Assembly (NCBI GenBank): GCA_900767605.1
Contig: CAAFZT010000048.1
Span: forward strand, 62,001-126,000
Source of the DNA: Bacilli bacterium
GTDB taxonomy: Bacteria; Bacillota_I; Bacilli_A; RFN20; CAG-826
Length of the DNA stretch: 64,000 bases
Direction of reading: 5' to 3'
In this document: positions 44,584 through 52,170 of the stretch, one piece after another
Numbering within the stretch: position 1 is the first letter of the stretch
Layout: each line of letters starts with the position of its first letter
Notes under the pieces: model-generated
Told to the model about the DNA's origin: nothing
Databases searched by the model: none
Seen by the model: only the letters and a program-made list of their open reading frames with translations
Made by a program: the position numbers and the translations under genes

Positions 44584-45876
44584 ATGGAACACATCATCAA
44601 AATTTTATCCCTGTTGGGGGAATCCTATAGCCCGTTTCACGTCGTGGACAATTTGGCTAACGAATTGTTAGAGAATGGATTTGAGGAAATCGACGAGAAA
44701 ACCCCGTTTGATTTAAAAAAAGGAAAGAGTTATTTCGTTCGTAGAAACGACTCCTCCTTCATTGCCTTTAAAATCCCGTCTTCTCCGCGTCTTTCTTTCA
44801 AAGTCACGGCTGCTCACACGGATTCGCCGACTTTTAAAATCAAACCCCAACCCGTTGAAATTTTTAAAAATCTGATTCGTCTAAACATCGAACCTTATGG
44901 CGGAATGCTGATGTCCACGTGGATGGACCGCCCGTTATCGATGGCGGGGCGCGTGATGGTGAAAACGGACCAAGGGATCGAATCGCGGTTTTTGGCGATT
45001 CAACGGGACCTTCTTCAAATTCCGTCCCTTTGCATGCATTTTGACCGGAATGCGAATGAAAATTCTTCGTTTAACCCCACCAAAATGCTTCCGATTTTAG
45101 GCGAATGCCAAGACGGGGCATTCTCTTTTGACTCCTTTCTTCAAGAAGAATTAAAAACGCAGGATGAGATTCTTTCCCACGACCTCTTCCTTTATAACCG
45201 CGATGAACCTCGCCTTGTTGGATTAAATGGTGAATTTGTTTCTAGCCCTCGCTTAGATGATTTGGCTTCGACCTATTCCTGCCTATTAGGCTTCATCGAA
45301 GCTGATTGCACCGATTCCATCGATGTTTATTGTGCCTTCGACAACGAAGAGGTCGGGTCCTTGACCCGTCAAGGAGCGAATTCCACGTTCCTTCGCGATG
45401 TTTTACGTCGCATTTCCTCGACTTTATTTGAGGAAAAAGAGGGTTTAGAAATCGGGGCTGCTAATGGGTTTATGATGTCAGTGGATAACGCTCACGCGAA
45501 TCACCCCACTTTCCCAGAAACTAGCGATGCTACAACGGATGTCCGCCTGAATGGAGGCATTGTTATCAAACACAATGCACGTCAAAAATACATGACGGAT
45601 GCATTTTCTTGCAGTTTAGCTAAAGAAATCGCCAAAATCGCCGGAGTCCACTTTAGCGAATATACCAATCGTAGCGATATGCCGGGCGGATCGACTTTAG
45701 GCAATATCAGCAACGGCGAAATTAGCTTTGCTGGCGCAGATATCGGCATTGCTCAATTAGCCATGCATAGTTCCAATGAATTCTGCGGAACCCATGACTT
45801 AGAGGCGATGGCGCGCTTTATCAAAACTTATTACTCCACTCCATTACACATGGAAGCAAACGCTATTCGTCTTTAA
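44584..45876 (+). CDS. apeB: M18-family aminopeptidase
   Basis: 430 residues from the ATG at 44584, after AAGGAGAAAACC. VTAAHTDSPTFKI gives the first zinc His and Asp, CAFDNEEVGSLTRQGANS the catalytic and metal Glu pair, DNAHANHPTFP a further Asp, and MHSSNEFCG the last His. This is the M18 (aspartyl aminopeptidase) layout: a cytoplasmic dinuclear zinc enzyme that removes N-terminal acidic or neutral residues. Its end overlaps the convergent nucleotidyltransferase gene by 14 bases. Confidence 0.93.
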   Translation: MEHIIKILSLLGESYSPFHVVDNLANELLENGFEEIDEKTPFDLKKGKSYFVRRNDSSFIAFKIPSSPRLSFKVTAAHTDSPTFKIKPQPVEIFKNLIRLNIEPYGGMLMSTWMDRPLSMAGRVMVKTDQGIESRFLAIQRDLLQIPSLCMHFDRNANENSSFNPTKMLPILGECQDGAFSFDSFLQEELKTQDEILSHDLFLYNRDEPRLVGLNGEFVSSPRLDDLASTYSCLLGFIEADCTDSIDVYCAFDNEEVGSLTRQGANSTFLRDVLRRISSTLFEEKEGLEIGAANGFMMSVDNAHANHPTFPETSDATTDVRLNGGIVIKHNARQKYMTDAFSCSLAKEIAKIAGVHFSEYTNRSDMPGGSTLGNISNGEISFAGADIGIAQLAMHSSNEFCGTHDLEAMARFIKTYYSTPLHMEANAIRL

Positions 45877-46693
45877 TATTTTGCGAACAAACAACAAGAG
45901 GTTCGACCCAGTCTCGAATCTCTTTTTTTAATGTCTCAACGCAGTCTACGGACCCTTTTTCGATGCGTCTATGCTGGGCTAAAAAGGAATCCATTAACGT
46001 GATTGCTTCTTTGATTTCTTGCTCAAGGGCATCGCAATTTTCTTTCCCTAGTTTTACGTCCATTAGTCTTTGTCTTTGCGAGGCGGATTTTAGGCGAATC
46101 GCGTCAACATAAGACTCATAGGCGGATGATTCCGGATCGAGGAAGGGAATTTGCATAGCAAAGAAAATCGAAGCATACCGCAACGCATGCAAGGCTGCCT
46201 TGGGATCGTAACCAAATTGTTCGAAAGTAGTCTGACGAGACGGCCCACCACGACGGATTTTATCTAATTCGCTGTGAGCGAGATTCCGTAGTGCCTGCAA
46301 AAAAGTAAAACCTTTAGCCTGAAAAATAGCGTTGAAAAAGGCTTCCGTATGGTCGATAAAACAAATCGATTCGGGACGTGGAGAGTCCAAATAAACCAGT
46401 TTTGAGGCCAAGCCTTCCACGTAATAGGGGTTCATTTTGGCGAGCAAAACGGGAAGTTTTCGAATGTCGTGAACGGTGATTTGACCAAAACTATGATCCA
46501 GGCAGGAAGAGAATTGTCTTTCATTAAATAAATCGTCAAATGTTGGGAGACAAAACGCTTTAACGTCCACATCAGAATCAGGAGTTTCAAGATTGTAATT
46601 TTGGGAACCCTGTACATAAGCATACAAAATTTTTCTGCCAATTTTTTGTTCCGCCTCGTTGATGGAACCTTTTAAAACTATTGAAATATCCAT
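45863..46693 (-). CDS. RlaP-like nucleotidyltransferase
   Basis: 276 residues. AYVQGSQNYNLETPDSDVDVKA near residues 26-47 (shown here in part: GSQNYNLETPDSDVD) is the nucleotidyltransferase metal motif GSx(n)DxD. The length and the following DDLFNERQF ... NPYYVEGL blocks match the RlaP/YcgL-type predicted nucleotidyltransferases, some of which are tied to RNA repair or phage. A repeat related to those upstream of the ROK gene lies at 46721-46740 just ahead of it, so the ROK protein may control it. Confidence 0.85.
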   Translation of the reverse strand: MDISIVLKGSINEAEQKIGRKILYAYVQGSQNYNLETPDSDVDVKAFCLPTFDDLFNERQFSSCLDHSFGQITVHDIRKLPVLLAKMNPYYVEGLASKLVYLDSPRPESICFIDHTEAFFNAIFQAKGFTFLQALRNLAHSELDKIRRGGPSRQTTFEQFGYDPKAALHALRYASIFFAMQIPFLDPESSAYESYVDAIRLKSASQRQRLMDVKLGKENCDALEQEIKEAITLMDSFLAQHRRIEKGSVDCVETLKKEIRDWVEPLVVCSQNIKDE

Positions 46694-46720
46694 ATTTAAT
46701 AAAGCCTTTATACTAAACTA

Positions 46721-46740
46721 GTAAAAGCAATTTACGAAAC
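46721..46740 (-). repeat. ROK-operator-like element ahead of the nucleotidyltransferase
   Basis: GTAAAAGCAATTTACGAAAC resembles the two GTAAAAA..ATATACAAAC elements at 47907 and 47956, differing at about five positions. Confidence 0.45.
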
Positions 46741-46742
46741 AG

Positions 46743-47894
46743 TTATAACTCCGCCTCGAAATAATTCATTGCCAGAGGAAGAATTGCGCCAGTTTCCATT
46801 GTCTCGTTTTTAAACATTGGTTTTCGGACCTTAATGGAAACCTCGTTAAACTTTGAAGTTTTTTCGTTGATGGTTTTTTCTAGCTTCGCCAAATAGCGAT
46901 CGGGAATATAGAATCCGTCGCCTCCCAAAACAATTAATCCTGGATGAAACAAAGAACAATAACCCACTAAAGCTGCGGCCATTTTGTCCATCATGTCTTT
47001 CAAAGCCCAGTCAATTCTTGAATCGTTTTTCTTGTTTTGAAGTTCGCAAAACCCTTTGAAGTCCAAGCGCATTTTTGTAATGTCTCTTATTTTTTTGACC
47101 ATAACATCAGAAGAAATATAAGTTTCTAAGCAGCCGCGGTTACCGCAGGAACACGAAAGACCGTTATAGTCGATAGAAATATGGGCAATTTGACAACCAT
47201 ATTTGGAAGAACTTTTTAGCAGCTCACCTTCGTGGACGATAGTCGACTCTACCTTATCTAATATATTGATATATAGAGCTTCTGGTTCGTTTTTACCGAT
47301 TCCGTAATAAGATTCCGCCATGGCAAAACAGTCCGTAGAACTATTGATGGATACCGGAAGGGGATAACGTGATGAAATAGTCGATAATATCTCGATTTTC
47401 TCTCTTCCAAAATAATGTTCTTTATCTTCAATAATCCCTTCCTTGCAATTCACATTGCCCCGAACGGAAATTCCAATTCCAATAATCTTGGTATTGATAG
47501 ATTCCCGGAACGTTTGATCGAGACCTTCGAGGAGGATTTTTTCATAATCCTGGATTCGGGACTCCCCTATTTCCAGATTTCTCTCGCTGGTTTGCTTTAA
47601 GGAAAGGCTTTCGATGCGAATGGTTATTCTTTCTGGGGACAGATAGACGGAAACAGTTTTTGGCGCGTTAGGGGAAAGGGAGAGGGCAACGGCAGGTCTA
47701 CCTTTGATTTCGGATCCCTCCAGTTTGTTTTCTACAAAAAAGCCGTCTTTAAGAAGCACTGACACGATGTTAGTTACGGTCATTTTTGACAATCCGAGTT
47801 TACGAGAGATTTCAATGCGCGTGGAAGAGGACTCGGATAAAAGTTCTTTAATTACGGCTTTGGTATTGGCTTGTTTCAATGCATTTCCATTCAT
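46743..47894 (-). CDS. ROK-family transcriptional repressor
   Basis: 383 residues. The N-terminal winged helix (STRIEISRKLGLSKMTVTNI near 21-40) marks it as a regulator of the NagC/XylR type. The ROK part keeps the zinc motif CSCGNRGCLE near 250, while the kinase phosphate loop is poorly kept (VSVYLSPERITIRIES), consistent with sugar sensing only. TATAAT lies 6 bases before the ATG with no Shine-Dalgarno: a clear leaderless candidate. Two matching elements upstream are probable autoregulatory operators. Confidence 0.9.
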   Translation of the reverse strand: MNGNALKQANTKAVIKELLSESSSTRIEISRKLGLSKMTVTNIVSVLLKDGFFVENKLEGSEIKGRPAVALSLSPNAPKTVSVYLSPERITIRIESLSLKQTSERNLEIGESRIQDYEKILLEGLDQTFRESINTKIIGIGISVRGNVNCKEGIIEDKEHYFGREKIEILSTISSRYPLPVSINSSTDCFAMAESYYGIGKNEPEALYINILDKVESTIVHEGELLKSSSKYGCQIAHISIDYNGLSCSCGNRGCLETYISSDVMVKKIRDITKMRLDFKGFCELQNKKNDSRIDWALKDMMDKMAAALVGYCSLFHPGLIVLGGDGFYIPDRYLAKLEKTINEKTSKFNEVSIKVRKPMFKNETMETGAILPLAMNYFEAEL

Positions 47895-47906
47895 AAAACT
47901 ATTATA

Positions 47907-47980
47907 GTAAAAACAATATACAAACGTAAATATAGATTATTTATAAAACTAATAAGTAAAAAGGATATACAAACATAAAT
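47907..47980. repeat. Two direct 25-bp elements upstream of the ROK gene
   Basis: GTAAAAACAATATACAAACG at 47907-47926 (continuing to 47931) and GTAAAAAGGATATACAAACA at 47956 (to 47980) match at 22 of 25 positions, starts 49 bases apart. The first abuts the ROK -10 box. The rest of the gap up to 48188 holds only the small frame at 48001-48141. Confidence 0.75.
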
Positions 47981-48000
47981 TTTACAGTGTATTTCTATCT

Positions 48001-48141
48001 ATGTCTTCACTGGAAAATGGAAACTATCAATTGGAACTGATAGCCTGGTGGATTTCCTTTGTCGTTTTAATGTTTGCGGTGTTGGAAGCAAAACTATGTG
48101 TCAATGAAAAAGAATTTTTATTGTTTTTGGAGCGAAAATAG
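48001..48141 (+). CDS. Possible 46-residue single-helix membrane protein
   Basis: An ATG-to-TAG frame with one hydrophobic helix (LIAWWISFVVLMFAVL) and a charged end (NEKEFLLFLERK). There is no Shine-Dalgarno. The second ROK-type element lies 20 bases upstream, so it might belong to the same regulon. It could be chance. Confidence 0.3.
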   Translation: MSSLENGNYQLELIAWWISFVVLMFAVLEAKLCVNEKEFLLFLERK

Positions 48142-48188
48142 AGACTGCTGTTGTCGACAAAATCGCATAGGATGATATCGTTGTAGAG

Positions 48189-48854
48189 ATGGATTTTGCC
48201 AAACTATTTGAGAACTATGAACTTCAAGAATCCGGTTTAAAGGCAGATGGCTTTGTTTTTGACGGCCGAGAATGGAAGAAGGCGTATTCGCTGAATAACG
48301 TTGAATTAGAGGCGCGTATTGCCCTTAAAATCGGCTTTCCACCTGAAATTCAGGTTTATGATCCCTTCGATGAGTCTCCGTATACGGTTTATCGAAGCGA
48401 TTCTGCTACGGGATCCTTCGTGGGGCAGGTAAGACAGGATATAGAGGAATTGCTCTTAGCGATTCGCGAAAAACATTTCGTTTTGAAACCTTCCTATTCC
48501 ACCTCCCAAACTGATGAAGTGGTTCGTTGGGCTTTCCATGAATTTAATGAACGCCCCGATTATCCTTTTTCAGAAAAGGGGACCTATGTTCTAAGGACTT
48601 CCAAAAACCAAAAATGGTATGCTCTTTTTATGAATTTGCCCCTTTCTAAAATTGGGCTAGACAGTGACAAAAATACGATTATTTTAAATCTTAGAATCGA
48701 AGAAAAAGATAGGATAGATAATCCTCACATCTTTCCTGCTTATCACATGAATAAGAAACATTGGTGTTCCATTCCATTGGATGGGAGAATGGATACAAAT
48801 TTTCTTTTGGATTTAGTCCGTAAATCGCGGCAAAAAGCTTTGAATTCAAAATAA
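48189..48854 (+). CDS. MmcQ/YjbR-family protein
   Basis: 221 residues. The C-terminal half (AFHEFNERPDYPFSEKGTYVL ... WYALFMNL ... PAYHMNKKHWCSIPL, read in parts) matches the MmcQ/YjbR family, a CyaY-like fold of unsettled function. The N-terminal 100 residues are a further domain with IALKIGFPPEIQVYDPF, as in two-domain members. AGAG next to the ATG is too close to serve as a ribosome site. Confidence 0.83.
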   Translation: MDFAKLFENYELQESGLKADGFVFDGREWKKAYSLNNVELEARIALKIGFPPEIQVYDPFDESPYTVYRSDSATGSFVGQVRQDIEELLLAIREKHFVLKPSYSTSQTDEVVRWAFHEFNERPDYPFSEKGTYVLRTSKNQKWYALFMNLPLSKIGLDSDKNTIILNLRIEEKDRIDNPHIFPAYHMNKKHWCSIPLDGRMDTNFLLDLVRKSRQKALNSK

Positions 48855-48856
48855 AA

Positions 48857-48899
48857 GGCATCTCTTTCAAGACCGAACTAAGAGTCTGAGTGAGATGCC
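48857..48899. terminator. Bidirectional terminator
   Basis: GGCATCTC (48857-48864) pairs with GAGATGCC (48892-48899), with A-rich and T-rich flanks. It serves the convergent YjbR and MscS genes. Confidence 0.75.
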
Positions 48900-48904
48900 A
48901 CTTT

Positions 48905-50080
48905 TTATTTGGATTCTAGATGAGAGACGTTTTCTTCAAAGGATTCGGTTACTTTAGCAACGAAACTTTTCTTTTTCTTTTCTTTCTTTACGCCGATTCC
49001 GCGGTTCTCGTTGGTGACCGCTTTTGCAGCCTTTTGTTCTGCAGGACTCGCTTTGGGGCGGTTGGTAGGATCTGGCTGATTCACGACAAGCTGCTTGTAA
49101 GGGACGATGATGTCGTTATGGATAAACAATTGATATAACTCGCGATTCAAGTCTCTTTGCACTTGGAAACGGTCACCCTCTTTGCAGAAGGCGATGACTT
49201 GGAAACTGATGCCTCCATCATCGAAGTTATTGATGCCTTTATAGAACGGACCTTGTGTGATAGCAGGGATTTGTTTTGCGATGGCTGGTAGAGCCTGAGC
49301 GATCACGGCTTCCACACGTTCAACGTCCTCGTTATAAGAAGAGTCCATGAAAACCGAAACGAGAGAATCCTCGCGGGATAAATTGACAACCGTTGTAATG
49401 GAACTATTTGTAATGGATTTGATGTTGCCACCCGCGTCGATGAGTTTGGTCGTTTTGAGTCCAACTTCATGAACGGTTCCACGGAAGCCATCGATGATGA
49501 CGATATCGCCGACCGCGAAATAATCATCGAAAACGATGAATAACCCGCTGACGACATCCTGAATTAATGACTGGCAACCTAAGCCAACGATGAGGGTTAC
49601 GATGCTTACCCCCGCCATGATGCCCGTTACATCAACTCCCCAAATGGCCAAGACAAATCCGATACCGACGAGAATCGAAATATATTTGATAAGGGAGCAA
49701 ATAAGGGATCCAACCGTTTGGGCTTTTCTTCCGTTGCTTGTGCAGGCCCGGACTATTGCGGTGAAGACGAAGACAAACATGAATGCAATGACGACGACCA
49801 AGAAGGTTAGCAACCATTGAATGCCGCTATTGCCAAGCCGCTTGCCGATCCAAATCCAGCCGTTTTCGATTCCTTCTCCTAAGATGGCGTTGCCAGTTTC
49901 GTTACCGAAAATTTGACGGCAATATACGAGAATCAATCCCACGGCGATAGAGACTAGGAAGAATAATACTTCTACGGCAAGAGTTACCTTTTTTGCCCTG
50001 GTTTTGGCTTTCCACCATTGTTTTAGGCTGAATTTTGCCTTTCCTTGCTTTTCCGCTTTCTTCGTTTCTTGTGTTTCCAT
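48905..50080 (-). CDS. MscS-type mechanosensitive channel
   Basis: 391 residues from the ATG at 50080, after AAGGAGGCTCAAC. A basic N-terminal arm precedes three membrane helices. LGCQSLIQDVVSGLFIVFDD (near 165-184) followed by YFAVGDIV is the pore helix and beta-domain entry of MscS. The C-terminus is a Lys-rich tail. It should open on membrane tension during osmotic downshock. It follows the 50.1-50.6 kb gene by 13 bases. Confidence 0.92.
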   Translation of the reverse strand: METQETKKAEKQGKAKFSLKQWWKAKTRAKKVTLAVEVLFFLVSIAVGLILVYCRQIFGNETGNAILGEGIENGWIWIGKRLGNSGIQWLLTFLVVVIAFMFVFVFTAIVRACTSNGRKAQTVGSLICSLIKYISILVGIGFVLAIWGVDVTGIMAGVSIVTLIVGLGCQSLIQDVVSGLFIVFDDYFAVGDIVIIDGFRGTVHEVGLKTTKLIDAGGNIKSITNSSITTVVNLSREDSLVSVFMDSSYNEDVERVEAVIAQALPAIAKQIPAITQGPFYKGINNFDDGGISFQVIAFCKEGDRFQVQRDLNRELYQLFIHNDIIVPYKQLVVNQPDPTNRPKASPAEQKAAKAVTNENRGIGVKKEKKKKSFVAKVTESFEENVSHLESK

Positions 50081-50093
50081 GTTGAGCCTCCTT

Positions 50094-50597
50094 TTAGAAT
50101 TTTGCTTCAAATGTTCCTTTTCTTAATTCGCTGCGTTGTCCTTCTAGATTTTCCGCATAATAAATGTGCCACAGGCCTTTGCCTTCTTGGGGAATATCGA
50201 TGCTTCCGGAATAGGTTTTTGTCTCCGTGATGTTCAAGTCAAAAATAGGAGAGTCCAAATCGGCAAGAGTCACGGTGAAGAAGACGTTATAACCGCTCGC
50301 GTCCAAAGTGGAGAAGTGGTAGTCCAGCGTCTTGGTCGATGCTACAAAAGCGATGTTATCCACGTTGACGAATGGCTTTGCTTTGGTGAGACTGCTAAGC
50401 AAAGTGGCCCCGATTGCTACCATCGTTAGGGCAACCGAACCCACTGTCACGGCTTTAGAAATTGCATAGCTCGTCCGTTTTTTGGTGTCGTAAACCGCAG
50501 GGGCGTCCAATTCATCGCTTGTTGCGGTGTTGTCTGGAGAATTGGAAAAGGACGTTGCCGTGTTATCCGTGGATAGATGATTAAATTCCTCGTCCAT
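50094..50597 (-). CDS. Single-pass membrane protein of unknown function
   Basis: 167 residues. An acidic, Ser/Thr/Asn-rich N-terminal 40 residues with a repeated DNTATS, one membrane helix (VGSVALTMVAIGATLL, near 52-68), and an external beta-rich domain. No family recognised. It is co-transcribed with mscS and may modulate the channel or sit with it in the envelope. Confidence 0.78.
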   Translation of the reverse strand: MDEEFNHLSTDNTATSFSNSPDNTATSDELDAPAVYDTKKRTSYAISKAVTVGSVALTMVAIGATLLSSLTKAKPFVNVDNIAFVASTKTLDYHFSTLDASGYNVFFTVTLADLDSPIFDLNITETKTYSGSIDIPQEGKGLWHIYYAENLEGQRSELRKGTFEAKF

Positions 50598-50701
50598 TCT
50601 TTTACCTGCTCCGTTACTATACCAAAATGGGGCTTTGTTTACACGCGCATTCCCCCGTGTGCGTGTGTCATTCCTTTCCCGTTTTCTCTATAATGGTAAC
50701 C

Positions 50702-51379
50702 ATGAATCGCGTTGCTTTGATTTTTGATTTAGATGGTACCCTGTGGGACGCCGCGCTTCCGGTGTCGGAAATTTGGACGGAAGAAGGAAAAAAACGTTTT
50801 GGCCCCGATTATTTCTTAAGCGAGGCGGATGTTCGTTCAGAAATGGGAAAAACCATGGATCAAATTGTTTTAGAGGTCGCCCCGAAGTTAAAAACGAAAG
50901 AAGAATGCGATGTTTTTGCCCAATTATTTTTAGATTCCGAGACCGTGTATCTCAAAGACCATCCTGGGCGATTGTTTCCCAAAGAAAGGGAGACTTTGTT
51001 GCTTCTTCGCGAATGGGGATACCCCCTTTATATCGTTTCTAACTGCCAAAAGGGCTATATCGAAAACTTCATTCCTTTGTTGCCCGAAGGAACGATTTCC
51101 GATTTTCTTTGCTGGGGAGATACTCACGGAAAGAAGCATGAAACCATCTTGGCGTTGATGAAAAAGAACCAAGTGGGGAAAGCCATCTATATTGGTGATA
51201 CACGGGGAGATGAAGTCGAAACGCACGAGGCTAATCTCCCGTTTATTCACGCCGATTACGGATACGGTGTTTGCGTGCGACCAGAAGGCAGAATCGCCTC
51301 TTTTGAAGAATTGCCACAAATTGTGAAGCAATTAGAAGATGAATACAGCAATCGGTCTTATAAGGAGGAGAGGGAATGA
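50702..51379 (+). CDS. HAD-superfamily phosphatase
   Basis: 225 residues from the ATG at 50702. LIFDLDGTLWD carries the nucleophile Asp, IVSNCQKGY is motif II, and IYIGDTRGDEVET holds the acid pair of motif IV. This is the phosphoglycolate-phosphatase-like subclass with a helical cap. TATAAT ends 7 bases before the ATG and there is no Shine-Dalgarno, so it is leaderless in appearance. It overlaps the next gene by 4 bases (ATGA) and leads a five-gene operon to 53955. Confidence 0.9.
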   Translation: MNRVALIFDLDGTLWDAALPVSEIWTEEGKKRFGPDYFLSEADVRSEMGKTMDQIVLEVAPKLKTKEECDVFAQLFLDSETVYLKDHPGRLFPKERETLLLLREWGYPLYIVSNCQKGYIENFIPLLPEGTISDFLCWGDTHGKKHETILALMKKNQVGKAIYIGDTRGDEVETHEANLPFIHADYGYGVCVRPEGRIASFEELPQIVKQLEDEYSNRSYKEERE

Positions 51380-51756
51380 ACGACGATCAATTCACCCCGG
51401 GAAAGTATTTATCCCCCTCCCAAATCGATATCATCAAATCCCAAGCGGAAAATGTGATGGATCCCAAGAATCAATCTCGTTTCATTCAGCTCATTGATGG
51501 TTTCGTGGAAAGCAACGGAACAAGAACTCCGGAATATAGCCGCTTGATGGAGGCTTTAAAAGTTTCCGGCGAATTGCTGTCCCCATCTTTGCATTACCCA
51601 GCGGATGTTCAGCAAAATCTCCCTTTTCTATATTATTTAGCGTATTACGATTATTTGATCCTCGTTGGCGTGTTAACGGTGGAGGATGTGATGAATATCC
51701 AAAGCCAATTCGCGGATGTCTTGTCGGGGAAAAAGAACAAGTTGCCCCAGGCGTGA
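51376..51756 (+). CDS. Unknown helical protein (operon gene 2)
   Basis: 126 residues, mainly helical, with SPSQIDIIKSQAENVMD early and a hydrophobic LPFLYYLAYYDYLILVGV near residue 80 that looks buried rather than membrane-spanning. No family recognised. AAGGAGGAGAGGGA precedes the ATG, which overlaps the HAD stop by 4 bases. Confidence 0.75.
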   Translation: MNDDQFTPGKYLSPSQIDIIKSQAENVMDPKNQSRFIQLIDGFVESNGTRTPEYSRLMEALKVSGELLSPSLHYPADVQQNLPFLYYLAYYDYLILVGVLTVEDVMNIQSQFADVLSGKKNKLPQA

Positions 51757-51764
51757 GGTGGACC

Positions 51765-52001
51765 ATGGACGAAAAGAAGGATTTGAAAATCATGGTGGCA
51801 AAGGCCGACGCCTTAATGGCGGCTCCTTTAAGCATCTACTTAGAGAAACAAAAACAAACGGTGCAGGCCGCGAGGCTAGAAATCGAAGAAATGACGAAGC
51901 GCTACCTTGACGCAGAGAAGAAAAGCCAAGCCGACAAAGAAAAGGAAGTTTGTGACTCCATACGCGGTGCTTTTAAAGATTTAGGATGGGAGGAGAAATA
52001 A
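51765..52001 (+). CDS. Small coiled-coil protein (operon gene 3)
   Basis: 78 residues from the ATG at 51765, after GAGGTGG; a GTG 12 bases earlier is possible but less likely. Almost entirely helical and charged (EKQKQTVQAARLEIEEM), consistent with a coiled coil, ending GWEEK. No family recognised. Confidence 0.75.
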   Translation: MDEKKDLKIMVAKADALMAAPLSIYLEKQKQTVQAARLEIEEMTKRYLDAEKKSQADKEKEVCDSIRGAFKDLGWEEK

Positions 52002-52003
52002 CG

Positions 52004-52168
52004 ATGGAAGAAAAAGAAGAAGTCTCCCACCTTAATGCTTTATCTCAAGATATTGCATCGAAACAAAGCGAAGCGATGCAACGCTTTTCCGCCACGGTTC
52101 AAGAATTCAATGAATTAGACCGCCAGTTGAAGGATCTTCTTTTGACTTTGACGCCGGAGGAACAATAG
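52004..52168 (+). CDS. Very small coiled-coil protein (operon gene 4)
   Basis: 54 residues from the ATG at 52004, after GGGAGGAGAAATAAC, two bases past the previous stop. Helical heptads (SATVQEFNELDRQLKDLLL). Similar in style to gene 3; the two may pair as a coiled coil. Its stop is two bases before the next gene. Confidence 0.72.
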   Translation: MEEKEEVSHLNALSQDIASKQSEAMQRFSATVQEFNELDRQLKDLLLTLTPEEQ

Positions 52169-52170
52169 CC

